Part shown: one piece after another, positions 16,594 through 25,020 of the stretch
How positions within the stretch are numbered: the stretch's first letter is position 1
Layout of the letters: the number at the start of each line of letters is the position of its first letter
Assembly (NCBI GenBank): GCA_049647585.1
Contig: JBARXY010000029.1
Span: 1 to 64,000 of the forward strand
DNA length: 64,000 nt
From: JAGQSZ01 sp049647585
GTDB lineage: Bacteria; Actinomycetota; Acidimicrobiia; Acidimicrobiales; Microtrichaceae
Direction: 5' to 3'
Program-made: the position numbers and the translations under genes
Notes under the pieces: generated by a model
What the model was told of the DNA's origin: nothing
The model's database searches: none
The model's input: only the letters and a program-made list of their open reading frames with translations

Positions 16594-16710
16594 ATGGCTA
16601 AGTCAACCAAGAAGCCCGGCCGCTCGGTTCTCGAGAAGCGTCGGGCCAAGGAGGCGAAGCGCGAGGAACGCACTGCCGAGGCTCGCGCTCGCGAACGCAT
16701 CAACAGCTGA
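16594..16710 (+). CDS. 38-aa highly basic small protein
   Basis: MAKSTKKPGRSVLEKRRAKE and 18 further residues, ending ARARERINS. It is almost entirely charged, Lys/Arg/Glu-rich and predicted helical. The ribosome site GGGAGG lies 7-8 nt before the ATG, and a perfect 14-bp hairpin sits 4 nt after the stop. That makes a compact, self-contained transcription unit and argues that this very short frame is real. It has no Cys, no membrane segment and no signal. I do not recognise a family; a nucleic-acid- or ribosome-associated peptide is conceivable but unproven. Confidence 0.72.
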   Translation: MAKSTKKPGRSVLEKRRAKEAKREERTAEARARERINS

Positions 16711-16714
16711 TTGA

Positions 16715-16754
16715 TGCTCTGGCGGAGCGCCTCCGGGTCTGCTCCGCCAGAGCA
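16715..16754 (+). terminator. Hairpin terminator after the small basic protein gene
   Basis: A perfect 14-bp stem (TGCTCTGGCGGAGC, 16715-16728, with 16741-16754) has a 12-nt loop. It begins 4 nt after the stop. The downstream tract CCCTTCC is poor in T, as is common for actinobacterial terminators. Confidence 0.75.
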
Positions 16755-16815
16755 CCCTTCCGACGCGAGGAGCGCCAGGCCGGATGTCGGGCCGGACGTC
16801 TGTAAGAATTTGGTC

Positions 16816-17007
16816 ATGTCGGATGTGCCACTTCCAAGGATCGGGGCGCCTGCAACACGTGCGCTCGCAACAATCGGAGTGACCTCGCTCACCGAGGTGA
16901 CCAAATATTCCGAAATTCGGCTACTGGCCCTGCATGGCTTTGGGCCGAAGGCTCTCCGCGTCCTCAACGAAGCTCTTGAGCAAGCCGGGTTGTCGCTCCA
17001 ACCCTGA
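16816..17007 (+). CDS. Small helix-hairpin-helix (RNAP alpha-CTD-like) protein
   Basis: A 63-aa protein of the form PRIGAPATRALATIGVTSLTEV, then LLALHGFGPKALRVLNEAL. This is the pattern of a duplicated helix-hairpin-helix as in the RNA polymerase alpha C-terminal domain and DUF4332-like proteins, with GFGPKAL as the classic hairpin. It should bind DNA non-specifically. I start at MSDVPLPRI, since a longer frame upstream would read through the terminator hairpin. Nearby repair genes make a DNA-related role plausible. Confidence 0.75.
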   Translation: MSDVPLPRIGAPATRALATIGVTSLTEVTKYSEIRLLALHGFGPKALRVLNEALEQAGLSLQP

Positions 17008-17107
17008 TCGTTCTCGATCCGTCGTTCTCGATCCGGCGTGGACAAGACGCCTACGCCACAGCTCCCAGCCTTGAGCGTCCCGAGGCCCGCTGTGGCAGGG
17101 TTCTCGC

Positions 17108-17989
17108 ATGAAGGTCCACCTGATCGACGGCACCTACGAATTGTTCCGCTACTTCTATTCACCCGGTGGCGGGCACACCAACAAGGCCGACGAGCAGGTC
17201 GGCGCGGTACGCGGAGTCATGAGGTCCGTCATTTCGCTGCTGGACGACGGGGTCACACACGTCGGGGTCGCGACCGACCATGTGATTCGCTCGTTCAGGA
17301 ATGATGTTTGGCCGGGGTACAAGACCGGTGACGAGATTGACCCTCTGCTTCTAATCCAGTTTCCGTGGTTGGAGGATGCTCTGGAGTCTCTTGGAGTGAC
17401 GGTTTGGCCGATGATCGACACGGAGGCGGACGACGCGCTCGGCTCGGCCGCGATGATCGCGGCAGCCGACGACCGTGTGGAGCAGGTACTCATCTGTACC
17501 CCCGACAAGGATCTGGCGCAGTGCGTCGGGGGCAAAGTGGTGCAGTTCGACCGTCGTGCCGGTCAATACCGTGACTCCGCTGCAATAGTCGAAAAGTACG
17601 GTGTTGCGCCTCACTCGATTCCGGATTGGCTAGCGCTGGTCGGTGACTCGGCCGATGGATTCCCGGGTATTGCGGGATGGGGCGCCAAGACGACCGCCGC
17701 AGTCCTCTCCTCGTACACCCACCTGGAGAACATCCCGCACGCTCCCGGCCAGTGGGACGTGCCAGGAGTTCGGGGTGCGGCACGCCTGGCCGGGAACCTC
17801 GCCGAGAACTACGAGAACGCCAAGCTGTTCAAGGTGCTGGCGACGCTCGTGACCGATTTGGAGCTCGGCTCGGTCGACGAATGGAAATGGACGGGGCCGA
17901 CTTCGGAGTTCGCCGGCTGGTGCGACCGCCTCGACGCACCGGACGTGCTTCGCAAGGCAACCCGGCTGGCGGCCGAGCGAGCGGGCTAA
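17108..17989 (+). CDS. 5'-3' exonuclease / flap endonuclease domain protein
   Basis: Stand-alone homologue of the Pol I 5'-nuclease domain, 293 aa. Metal-binding acidic clusters are present: LIDGTYELFR, DTEADDALGSA and TPDKDLAQCV. The helix-hairpin-helix is GDSADGFPGIAGWGAKTTA. Such proteins remove RNA primers or flaps. Its position before a LigD-type polymerase domain and an ATP-dependent ligase suggests a joint repair role (gap processing, excision or end-joining), which is an inference. The stop codon lies in a 12-bp tandem duplication that supplies a second in-frame stop four codons later. Confidence 0.9.
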   Translation: MKVHLIDGTYELFRYFYSPGGGHTNKADEQVGAVRGVMRSVISLLDDGVTHVGVATDHVIRSFRNDVWPGYKTGDEIDPLLLIQFPWLEDALESLGVTVWPMIDTEADDALGSAAMIAAADDRVEQVLICTPDKDLAQCVGGKVVQFDRRAGQYRDSAAIVEKYGVAPHSIPDWLALVGDSADGFPGIAGWGAKTTAAVLSSYTHLENIPHAPGQWDVPGVRGAARLAGNLAENYENAKLFKVLATLVTDLELGSVDEWKWTGPTSEFAGWCDRLDAPDVLRKATRLAAERAG

Positions 17990-18001
17990 CGAGCGGGCTA
18001 G
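17978..18001. repeat. 2 x 12-bp tandem duplication giving two in-frame stops
   Basis: CGAGCGGGCTAA is followed directly by CGAGCGGGCTAG. The unit is four codons, so both stops are in frame with the exonuclease gene. Confidence 0.95.
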
Positions 18002-18124
18002 CGGCGGGGGCAAGCAGAGCGACGACTCTTCCCGGAAATGTGGTTCCCGCTGCGATGCCGACGAAACGTCGACGGTCCAGGGATTTCGTAGTCGTCCCGG
18101 TTCGTGTCGATCTAGGGTCGCGAG

Positions 18125-19168
18125 ATGGCCCGGACCAGCGAAATCCTCCAGGTGGACGGTCGAGACGTTCCCGTTTCCAATCCAGGAAAGATCTTCTTCC
18201 CGAAGACCGGGCTCACCAAACTTGGACTGATCGAGCACTATCTCCTCGTCGGAAGCGGAGCGCTCAGGGGCGTCAAGTCCCGTCCTACGGTCCTCAAGCG
18301 TTTCCCCAACGGTGCCGAGGGCGACTTCTTCTTCCAGAAACGTGTACCCGAGAAGCGACCGGAGTGGCTCGAGACGGTGACCATCGCGTTTCCATCCGGC
18401 CGCACTGCGTTGGAGCTGTGCCCGGCCGACCTGGCCCACATCGTCTGGGCGGTCAATCTCGGATGCATCGACCTGAACCCGTGGCCGGTCCGGCGCTGGG
18501 ACACCGACCATCCCGACGAGCTGCGCGTCGACCTCGATCCCATGCCCGGCGTTGAATTCGACACGGTCCGGAAGGTGGCGCTCGCCGTCAACGACGTGCT
18601 CGAGGAGCACGGCTTGACGGGTTGGCCCAAGACTTCCGGCTCGCGTGGCATCCATATCGTCGTTCGAATCCATCAGCTCTGGGACTTCACCGAGGTTCGA
18701 CGGGCGGCACTCGCTCTGGCCCGCGAGGTCGAGCGTCGAATGCCCGACCAAGCGACCACCAAGTGGTGGAAGGAGGAACGGGGTGAACGTGTACTGATCG
18801 ACTTCAACCAGAACGCCCGGGACCGGACCGTGGCTTCGGCCTACTCGGTGCGCCCGACGCCGGATGCATGGGTGTCTGCACCGGTGCGTTGGTCCGAAGT
18901 GCCCGACGTGGAACTCGGCGACTTCACCGTCGCGACGATGCCTGAGCGTTGGCGGGCAGTAGGTGACATTGAGGCAGGCGATCCCGACAATGGTGTCGCC
19001 GGTCTGGATGACTCTGCCGGATCGTTGCGGTCCCTGCTCGACTTGGCTGAACGCGACGAGACGGAGGGCCTTGGTGACGCACCATGGCCACCCAACTTTC
19101 CGAAGATGCCCGGCGAGGGACGTCGCGTGTCGCCGAGCCGTCGCGCCTCCGAGCCGAAGCCCGAATAG
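18125..19168 (+). CDS. LigD-type polymerase/primase domain protein (PolDom)
   Basis: Archaeo-eukaryotic primase-superfamily polymerase as found in the polymerase domain of LigD, here as a separate 347-aa protein. Visible motifs: NPGKIFFPKTGLTKLGLIEHY at the N-terminus, the catalytic metal motif DLDPMPG, TSGSRGIHIVVRI, DFNQNARDRTVASAYSVRP and the C-terminal VRWSEV. Such enzymes add (ribo)nucleotides and templated insertions during end-joining or gap repair. The ligase partner is probably the convergent gene just downstream. No ku gene is in the window, so whether this works in NHEJ or in excision repair (as described for mycobacterial PolD enzymes) is open. Confidence 0.92.
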   Translation: MARTSEILQVDGRDVPVSNPGKIFFPKTGLTKLGLIEHYLLVGSGALRGVKSRPTVLKRFPNGAEGDFFFQKRVPEKRPEWLETVTIAFPSGRTALELCPADLAHIVWAVNLGCIDLNPWPVRRWDTDHPDELRVDLDPMPGVEFDTVRKVALAVNDVLEEHGLTGWPKTSGSRGIHIVVRIHQLWDFTEVRRAALALAREVERRMPDQATTKWWKEERGERVLIDFNQNARDRTVASAYSVRPTPDAWVSAPVRWSEVPDVELGDFTVATMPERWRAVGDIEAGDPDNGVAGLDDSAGSLRSLLDLAERDETEGLGDAPWPPNFPKMPGEGRRVSPSRRASEPKPE

Positions 19169-19243
19169 GAGCGAGGAGCGGTCGCACCGACGAGCCGGTC
19201 CCGGAGTGCAGGAGTTACGAACTCGGTCTGGCGGAGATGGTGA

Positions 19244-20341
19244 CTAGTCGAAAATCAGCTGGTATTCGATGGGCGGCGGGACATCGACCTGGTCATAGCC
19301 GCAGTCCGCAGGGTCCTTGTCCGGGCGCCAACGGACGAATCGAGCCGGGTGTCGGAACCGCCCGTTGGTGAAGTTCTCGAACGTCACCTCAGCGACCAGT
19401 TCGCATCGCAACGGAATCCATTCGGAGGACCTGCCCCCCGACCATCGGCTTGGACTACCTGGCATCCTCACACCGCTCTGGTGGGCAACCGGATCGGCCC
19501 AATCCCGCCATGGATGGCCATCCAGCCCGTGCTCCTCGAACGGGGCAACCTCGGCCGCGAGGGTCCGGCGCTGCGAGGCCGAGAAGGCACTGCAGACCCC
19601 TACATGGTGGAGTCGGGGGCCGGTAGAGGGCGTTTCCTGGTCGCCCGTGTCCATGCCGCTGTCGTAGAGCCCAAGGAGCAGCGACCCAACCCCACCATCC
19701 TTGTGGAGCCGGTATCCGGCGACAACGCAGTCGGCGGTCCGGTGATGCTTGAGCTTGAACTGGACCCGCTTATCAGAGATGTACGGACCGTTCAGAGGCT
19801 TGGCCATGACCCCGTCGAAGCCGGACCCGTCGAAGCGCTCGAACCAGTCCTTGGCAACCGAGGAATCGGTGGTAGCCGGGGTCAGGTGGATCGGCCCGCG
19901 GAGGTCCGAGAGAAGTTCTTCGATCGTTCCCCTCCGTTCCGAGAATGGGAGCGGCCGAAGGTCCAGGTCTTCGAGGGCAAGGATGTCGAAGATGATCAAA
20001 CTTGCAGGTGTGGCTTCTGAGAGTGTCCGCACCCGCGACTCGGCCGGATGGATCCGCTGGCTCAGAACGTCGAAATCAAGGCCCGTCGGGGTAGCCACCA
20101 CCAACTCGGCGTCGAGGACGCACCGCCTAGGCAACTGTTGCCTGATCGGGTCGAGCAATTCGGGAAAGTATCGGGTCAGGGGCCGTTCGTTCCTACTGCC
20201 GAGCACAATCTCGTCGCCATCGCGGAAGACGATGCACCGGAAGCCGTCCCACTTGGGTTCATAGAGCATCCCCTCCAGTGGAAGCTCGCGTGCGGCCCTT
20301 GCAAGCATCGGCTTCAGAGGTGGCATCACCGGAAGTCTCAC
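19244..20341 (-). CDS. ligC: ATP-dependent DNA ligase (LigC-type)
   Basis: Stand-alone ATP-dependent ligase of 365 aa. The adenylated lysine is in motif I, EPKWDGFR. Motif III is LIIFDILALEDLDL, motif IV is FDGVMAK, and motif V includes QFKLKHHRTADCVV. A C-terminal OB-fold follows. No phosphoesterase or polymerase domain is fused, so it resembles mycobacterial LigC rather than full LigD. Its ATG overlaps the stop of the LOG-family gene (ATGA). It converges on the PolDom gene and likely seals nicks made by that group. Confidence 0.92.
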   Translation of the reverse strand: MRLPVMPPLKPMLARAARELPLEGMLYEPKWDGFRCIVFRDGDEIVLGSRNERPLTRYFPELLDPIRQQLPRRCVLDAELVVATPTGLDFDVLSQRIHPAESRVRTLSEATPASLIIFDILALEDLDLRPLPFSERRGTIEELLSDLRGPIHLTPATTDSSVAKDWFERFDGSGFDGVMAKPLNGPYISDKRVQFKLKHHRTADCVVAGYRLHKDGGVGSLLLGLYDSGMDTGDQETPSTGPRLHHVGVCSAFSASQRRTLAAEVAPFEEHGLDGHPWRDWADPVAHQSGVRMPGSPSRWSGGRSSEWIPLRCELVAEVTFENFTNGRFRHPARFVRWRPDKDPADCGYDQVDVPPPIEYQLIFD

Positions 20342-20922
20342 AACGGGTCTTTAACGCCCTCGTCAATGATCATGGATAGCAAGGCTTCCACAAGTCGCCC
20401 GGCATCGTCGTCAACTCTGAGCAACTGCCGCGCCCGCGGGTTGGTGAGGCCATGATCGACTGATCGATCCAGGAAGCGGATCAGGTCGTCGTAGTAGCCG
20501 TTGACGTTCAGCAGGCCGATCGGCTTCGGGTGCAGACCCAGGTACGCCCAGCAGAGGATCTCGAACATTTCCTCCATGGTTCCCACACCACCGGGAAGTG
20601 TCAGGAAGGCGTCCGCTTCTGTGAACATGGTGCGCTTGCGGTCGGGCATGTCCTCGACGACCAAAAGCTCGCTCACCCCCACGTGGCCGATCTCTTTGTC
20701 CATCAGGTTCTTCGGGATCACACCAGTCACGTGACGGCCACCGGCGAGAACAGCGTCCGCCAGAACACCCATCAGACCCACGTGGCCTCCGCCGAAGACC
20801 AGGTCCACCCCTCGGTCGATGAAGACCTCGGCGACGGCTAGAGCGGACTGTTCGAACTCGGGATCGTTACCGAGTCGCGAAGCGCAGTACACACAGATTC
20901 GGGGGCTTCGAGGCGATTCCAC
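20338..20922 (-). CDS. LOG-family nucleotide 5'-monophosphate phosphoribohydrolase
   Basis: Recognised by GGGHVGLMGVLADAVLAGG and the signature PGGVGTMEEMFE, the LOG (formerly 'lysine decarboxylase') family, which cleaves the N-glycosidic bond of nucleoside monophosphates such as cytokinin riboside 5'-monophosphate. I choose the GTG giving VESPRSPRICVYCASR (194 aa, normal for the family). An ATG 30 codons upstream would overlap the divergent carboxylase start. It is translationally coupled to ligC. The physiological substrate in this organism is unknown; it may be a nucleotide housekeeping enzyme. Confidence 0.88.
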   Translation of the reverse strand: MESPRSPRICVYCASRLGNDPEFEQSALAVAEVFIDRGVDLVFGGGHVGLMGVLADAVLAGGRHVTGVIPKNLMDKEIGHVGVSELLVVEDMPDRKRTMFTEADAFLTLPGGVGTMEEMFEILCWAYLGLHPKPIGLLNVNGYYDDLIRFLDRSVDHGLTNPRARQLLRVDDDAGRLVEALLSMIIDEGVKDPL

Positions 20923-21003
20923 CTGACGACCATATCGGTCCCGGTCAGAGGAAAGAACGCCACGCTTTGGGAGCCAAGTCCCCGCACCGCTACCTTTCGA
21001 GAC

Positions 21004-22554
21004 ATGGAACACCCCATTCGGGAGCGGGTCACGGACCTGCAGAAGCGTCGTGAGCAGGCAGAGACACCGGGATCTGAGCGATCAATCGCCCGTCAGCATG
21101 AGCGGGGCAAGATGCTCGCCCGTGAGCGGGTCGACTATCTGCTCGACGAGGACTCATTCCACGAGCTCGACATGTTGGCCAGACATCGTGCCGGAGACGC
21201 GCTGGGTGAGCGCCCTTACGGCGACGGTGTGATCACCGGCTGGGGAACGATCGACGGCCGCAAGGTCTTCGTCTTCAGCCAGGACTTCACCGTCTTCGGA
21301 GGAGCCCTGGGTGGCGTCTTCGCCGAGAAGATCCACAAGCTGATGGACCTGGCCCTCAAGGTCGGGGCCCCGGTGATCGGGTTGAACGACGGAGCCGGCG
21401 CCCGGATCCAGGAGGGCGTTGTCTCGCTCGCTAGCTACGGCGGAATCTTCTACCGCAACGTCAAGGCGTCGGGTGTGACACCCCAGATCTCGGTGATCAT
21501 GGGCCCATGCGCAGGCGGAGCGGTTTACAGCCCCGTCATGACGGACTTCGTGTTCATGGTGGACGAGACGTCCTACATGTTCATCACCGGTCCCGACGTG
21601 GTGAAGCAGGTGACGGGCGAGGAGGTGTCCCAGCAGGATCTCGGCGGAGCCCGGGTCCACACCGGCACCTCGGGAGTCGCCCAGTTCATCTCCTCCGATG
21701 ACCGAGCAGCGCTCGACGATGTTCGCTATCTGCTCGGGTTCCTGCCGTCGAACAACCTCGACGAGGCACCGATGGAGCCCACTGACGATCCGGCTGACCG
21801 ACGCTGCGAAGAGCTCTATGACCTGATCCCCGATTCGGCCAACCAGCCCTACGACATGCGCGACGTGGTGCGGATCGTCGCCGATGACAACGACTTCTTC
21901 GAGTACGCGGCCGATTGGGCCGGGTCGATCATCTGCGGGTTTGCACGCTTCGGCGGAAATCCCGTCGGGGTGGTTGGCAACAACCCGGCGATGTACGCAG
22001 GTGTCCTCGACAGCGAGTCCTCGTCGAAGGCGGCCAAGTTCGTCCGCACCTGCGACGCGTTCAACATCCCGTTGATCACCTTCGTCGACGTTCCCGGGTT
22101 CCTCCCCGGTGTCGAACAGGAGCACGGCGGCATCATCCGTCACGGAGCCAAGCTGCTCTACTCGTACTGCGAGGCGACGGTCCCGCGAATCTCGGTCATC
22201 ACCCGCAAGGCCTATGGCGGCGCATACGTCGTGATGGATTCCAAGTCGATCGGGTCGGACCTGACTTTTGCCTGGCCCTCGGCCGAGCTTGCAGTCATGG
22301 GTGCGAGTGGGGCGGTCGAAATCGTCCATCGTCGCGCCGTGGCCGACGCGGATGATCCCATCGCCAGGCGTGCGGAACTGATCGAGGAGTACGAGGAGAA
22401 ATTCCTCAATCCCTGGGAGGCGACCGACCGCGGATACGTCGATGACGTGATCGACCCGGCCGAGACCCGGACCAAGATCATCGCGGGTCTCGAGATGCTC
22501 AGGTCGAAGCGCGAGGAACTGCCCAACCGCAAGCACGGGAACATGCCCCTCTGA
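21004..22554 (+). CDS. accD5: Acyl-CoA carboxylase beta subunit (propionyl-CoA carboxylase)
   Basis: Biotin-dependent carboxyltransferase of 516 aa. It transfers CO2 from carboxybiotin to propionyl-CoA or acetyl-CoA. The N-terminal half shows GALGGVFAEKIHKLMDLALKVGAPVIGLNDGAGARIQEG and MGPCAGGAVYSPVMTDF. The C-terminal half shows VDVPGFLPGVEQEHGGIIRHGAKLLYSY and RKAYGGAYVVMDSK. The next gene, overlapping by one base, is the small epsilon subunit that such actinobacterial complexes require. The biotin-carrying alpha subunit is not in the window. With methylmalonyl-CoA epimerase at 9.3 kb it likely serves propionyl-CoA metabolism. The accD5 name is by analogy. Confidence 0.93.
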   Translation: MEHPIRERVTDLQKRREQAETPGSERSIARQHERGKMLARERVDYLLDEDSFHELDMLARHRAGDALGERPYGDGVITGWGTIDGRKVFVFSQDFTVFGGALGGVFAEKIHKLMDLALKVGAPVIGLNDGAGARIQEGVVSLASYGGIFYRNVKASGVTPQISVIMGPCAGGAVYSPVMTDFVFMVDETSYMFITGPDVVKQVTGEEVSQQDLGGARVHTGTSGVAQFISSDDRAALDDVRYLLGFLPSNNLDEAPMEPTDDPADRRCEELYDLIPDSANQPYDMRDVVRIVADDNDFFEYAADWAGSIICGFARFGGNPVGVVGNNPAMYAGVLDSESSSKAAKFVRTCDAFNIPLITFVDVPGFLPGVEQEHGGIIRHGAKLLYSYCEATVPRISVITRKAYGGAYVVMDSKSIGSDLTFAWPSAELAVMGASGAVEIVHRRAVADADDPIARRAELIEEYEEKFLNPWEATDRGYVDDVIDPAETRTKIIAGLEMLRSKREELPNRKHGNMPL

Positions 22555-22757
22555 TGGTTGACGCGACCGGACCCGGGGTAGTCGGGATCACTCCTGAGCC
22601 CACCGACGAAGAGGCCGTGGCAATCGTCGCCGCGATCGAGGTCGGCCTCCCGAGAGGTGTAGCGCAGCCCGCTGGCGAGCCCCGGTCGCGATGGCGATTC
22701 TCGGGACGTTGGTGGTCGCGTCCGATTTCGACACGCCGGTCGAGGCCTGGTCTCTGA
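22554..22757 (+). CDS. accE: Acyl-CoA carboxylase epsilon subunit
   Basis: A 67-aa protein whose PEPTDEEAVAIVAAIE and C-terminal SRWRFSGRWWSRP are the two conserved blocks of the AccE/PccE epsilon subunit, specific to actinobacteria. It stabilises the alpha-beta complex. Its ATG overlaps the accD stop (TGATG), so stoichiometric co-translation is expected. Confidence 0.88.
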   Translation: MVDATGPGVVGITPEPTDEEAVAIVAAIEVGLPRGVAQPAGEPRSRWRFSGRWWSRPISTRRSRPGL

Positions 22758-22813
22758 GAGCCATGGCCTACCCGCGACCTGTCGCGGCGGTCGACCTTTC
22801 GTAGTGTGAACCC

Positions 22814-23848
22814 GTGGAGAACGTCGAAACGCCAGAGGCCCACATTTCAGAGGTGAGCTCTGTCTCTGACAGCGACGTTGTGATCCACACCGGAACGAGG
22901 GTGGAGGTGTTCGACGATCTTCGTCCCTGCACCACCGTCGATCTGGATGGTCATCAGGTCACAACACTTCCCGCCAACGGCGAACTGCTGTGTACATTCG
23001 CGACAGTCAATGACCTGCATTTCGGGGAGCGCGAAGCTGGCCTGGTCGAGGGAGTCGATGAGTGGCCGCCGATCATGAGTGAGCCCGATGAAGATCCGTA
23101 TCCGGAGTTCATGAACGCCGGTGCCGTATCCGAGATGCAGTCGGTGTCCCCGTCGCTTGTCGTGGTCAAGGGGGACCTGACGTCTTCTGGCACCCAGAGC
23201 GAGTATGAACACTTCCTGGATGTCTACCGGGGTGCTTTCGGTGAGGACATGATCTACATCCGTGGCAATCACGAGAGTTTCCACGGACTTCAGTGCGACT
23301 CGCTGCAGATGCAGGAGCGTCAACTACCCGGGGTCACGATTGCTCTGATGGACACCTCGAGGGACGGCGAGATCAACGGGTCGCTGTCGGCGGATCAACT
23401 CGAATGGCTGGACGAATTGGCCTCGCGAGCGGACCGTCCGGTGATGGCGTTCGGCCACCACCCGGTCTGGGACTCCAGTGTCGAAGAACGATCGAACACC
23501 GTGTTCGGACTTCTCCCTGATGCAACGGATGCCTTGGCCGAGGTCTTCGCTCGTCGAAAGAGCCTCGTCGGTTACTTCGCAGGTCATACACATCGCAATC
23601 ATCTGACCAAGCTGCCCCTGGTTCCGGATCGGGTCTTCGCCGAGGTCGGCTGCGTAAAGGACTTCCCTGGGAGCTGGGCCGAGTACCGGGTGTTCGACGG
23701 AGGAATCCTGCAGGTGCATCGTCGGATCTCGACACCACAGGCCCTGCGCTGGAGCGAGAGAGCCCGCAACATGTTCGGTGGGCTCTATGGACCGTATGCC
23801 CTGGGCGCACTCGATGAGCGTTGCTTCGTCATTCCCAACCCGTTCTAG
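22814..23848 (+). CDS. Calcineurin-like metallophosphoesterase
   Basis: All metal-binding motifs of the family appear in order: NDLHFG (D-x-H), VKGDLTSSG (GD), RGNHESFHG (GNHE), FGHHPVW (GH) and FAGHTHRNHL (GHTH). The 344-aa length and the layout recall the class III cyclic nucleotide phosphodiesterase/Icc-like group, but substrate cannot be read from sequence. No signal peptide is present. It is followed 5 bp later by a CoA transferase, so they are probably co-transcribed, although a metabolic link is not obvious. Confidence 0.88.
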   Translation: MENVETPEAHISEVSSVSDSDVVIHTGTRVEVFDDLRPCTTVDLDGHQVTTLPANGELLCTFATVNDLHFGEREAGLVEGVDEWPPIMSEPDEDPYPEFMNAGAVSEMQSVSPSLVVVKGDLTSSGTQSEYEHFLDVYRGAFGEDMIYIRGNHESFHGLQCDSLQMQERQLPGVTIALMDTSRDGEINGSLSADQLEWLDELASRADRPVMAFGHHPVWDSSVEERSNTVFGLLPDATDALAEVFARRKSLVGYFAGHTHRNHLTKLPLVPDRVFAEVGCVKDFPGSWAEYRVFDGGILQVHRRISTPQALRWSERARNMFGGLYGPYALGALDERCFVIPNPF

Positions 23849-23853
23849 AGCAA

Positions 23854-25011
23854 ATGCAGCCTGTTGAAGAAAAGTTCCCGCCAACCCCTTCCGATGGGCC
23901 ACTTTCGGACCTCAGGGTGATTGACGTGGCAACAGTTGTTGCCGGCCCGGGATGTGCGAGGTACCTCGCGGACTTCGGTGCTGACGTGATCAAGGTCGAG
24001 CGGCCCGGGGGAGACACAGCACGAACTCTGGGCTGGAAGCACCCCGATGACGGCGAGTCGCTGTGGTGGAAAATTCTCGGTCGCAACAAGCGGACCATCG
24101 AACTTGATCTCAAGGTGCCCGCTGACCTGGACACGATGCTGCGGTTGTGCGACTCGGCCGACATCCTGGTCGAGAACTTCCGACCCGGGACCCTGGAGCG
24201 GCTGGGACTAGGTCCCGATGTTCTGCTCGCCCGCAACCCGAAGCTGGTGATTACCAGGGTGACCGGGTTCGGCCAGACCGGGCCCTATAGGGACCGAGCG
24301 GCGTTCGCCACCCAGGCCGAGGCGCTATCGGGCTTCGCGGCGATCAACGGCGAGCCGGACGGCAAGCCGCTGCTACCCCCGATCGCGCTGACCGATGAGG
24401 TCGCCGCCATGGTGGCCGCCTTCGCAACCATGGTGGCAGTGCATTCCGGGGTTGGACAGACCGTCGATGTGAACTTGATCGAGTCGATGCTTCAACTGAT
24501 GGGACCTCAGGTCCCTCTGTACGGAGTTCTCGGCAAGACCCAGGAACGACTGGGGGCTGGCATTCCATATACGGTCCCGCGCAATACCTATCGGACATCG
24601 GATGCGAAGTGGATCGCCGTTTCATCGAGTGCTGAGTCAGTCGCCCAGCGCGTCCTTGAACTGATCGGGGTTGGTGGTGATCTTCGGTTCGGCGACTTCG
24701 ACGGCAGGGTTGCCCACCGTGATGAGATCGACGAATTGATGACCTCGTGGATCGGCGCTCGAACCCAGGCCGAGGTCCTTGCCGCGTTCGAAGAGGTACA
24801 CGCTGCGGCCGCACCGGTGTACGACATGGCGGACATTTTCAACGACCCGCACTATCGCGAGCGCTCGGCCGTAGTGACCGTGGACGGCATCCCGATGCCG
24901 AACGTCGTCGCCGGCCTCTCTCGGACGCCGGGCTCGATTCGCTTCGCGGGGCGCGCCTCGGACGCCGATTCCGATGCGATCAGGTTCGAGCTGGGCGAAC
25001 CACTGGACTGA
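23854..25011 (+). CDS. Family III CoA transferase (CaiB/BaiF)
   Basis: The N-terminus LSDLRVIDVATVVAGPGCARYLADFGADVIKVERPGGDTAR, then GRNKRTIELDLK and ENFRPGTLERLGLG, are diagnostic of class III CoA transferases, which move CoA between carboxylic acids through an aspartyl-CoA anhydride. The catalytic Asp should be in the VALTDEVAAMVAAFA-like region (here PIALTDEVAAMV). I chose the ATG of MQPVEEKF, 5 bp after the preceding stop, over one 11 codons upstream. 385 aa, normal length. The acid substrate is unknown. Confidence 0.92.
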   Translation: MQPVEEKFPPTPSDGPLSDLRVIDVATVVAGPGCARYLADFGADVIKVERPGGDTARTLGWKHPDDGESLWWKILGRNKRTIELDLKVPADLDTMLRLCDSADILVENFRPGTLERLGLGPDVLLARNPKLVITRVTGFGQTGPYRDRAAFATQAEALSGFAAINGEPDGKPLLPPIALTDEVAAMVAAFATMVAVHSGVGQTVDVNLIESMLQLMGPQVPLYGVLGKTQERLGAGIPYTVPRNTYRTSDAKWIAVSSSAESVAQRVLELIGVGGDLRFGDFDGRVAHRDEIDELMTSWIGARTQAEVLAAFEEVHAAAAPVYDMADIFNDPHYRERSAVVTVDGIPMPNVVAGLSRTPGSIRFAGRASDADSDAIRFELGEPLD

Positions 25012-25020
25012 CTGGCCCAG

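Noticed and set aside
17630..18751. 373-residue minus-strand frame opposite the exonuclease and PolDom genes
   Set aside because: Crosses two real genes on the other strand and has no domain.
21154..22536. 460-residue minus-strand frame opposite accD5
   Set aside because: Antisense to a clearly conserved carboxyltransferase; composition (Val/Asp/His-rich) is typical of a mirror frame.
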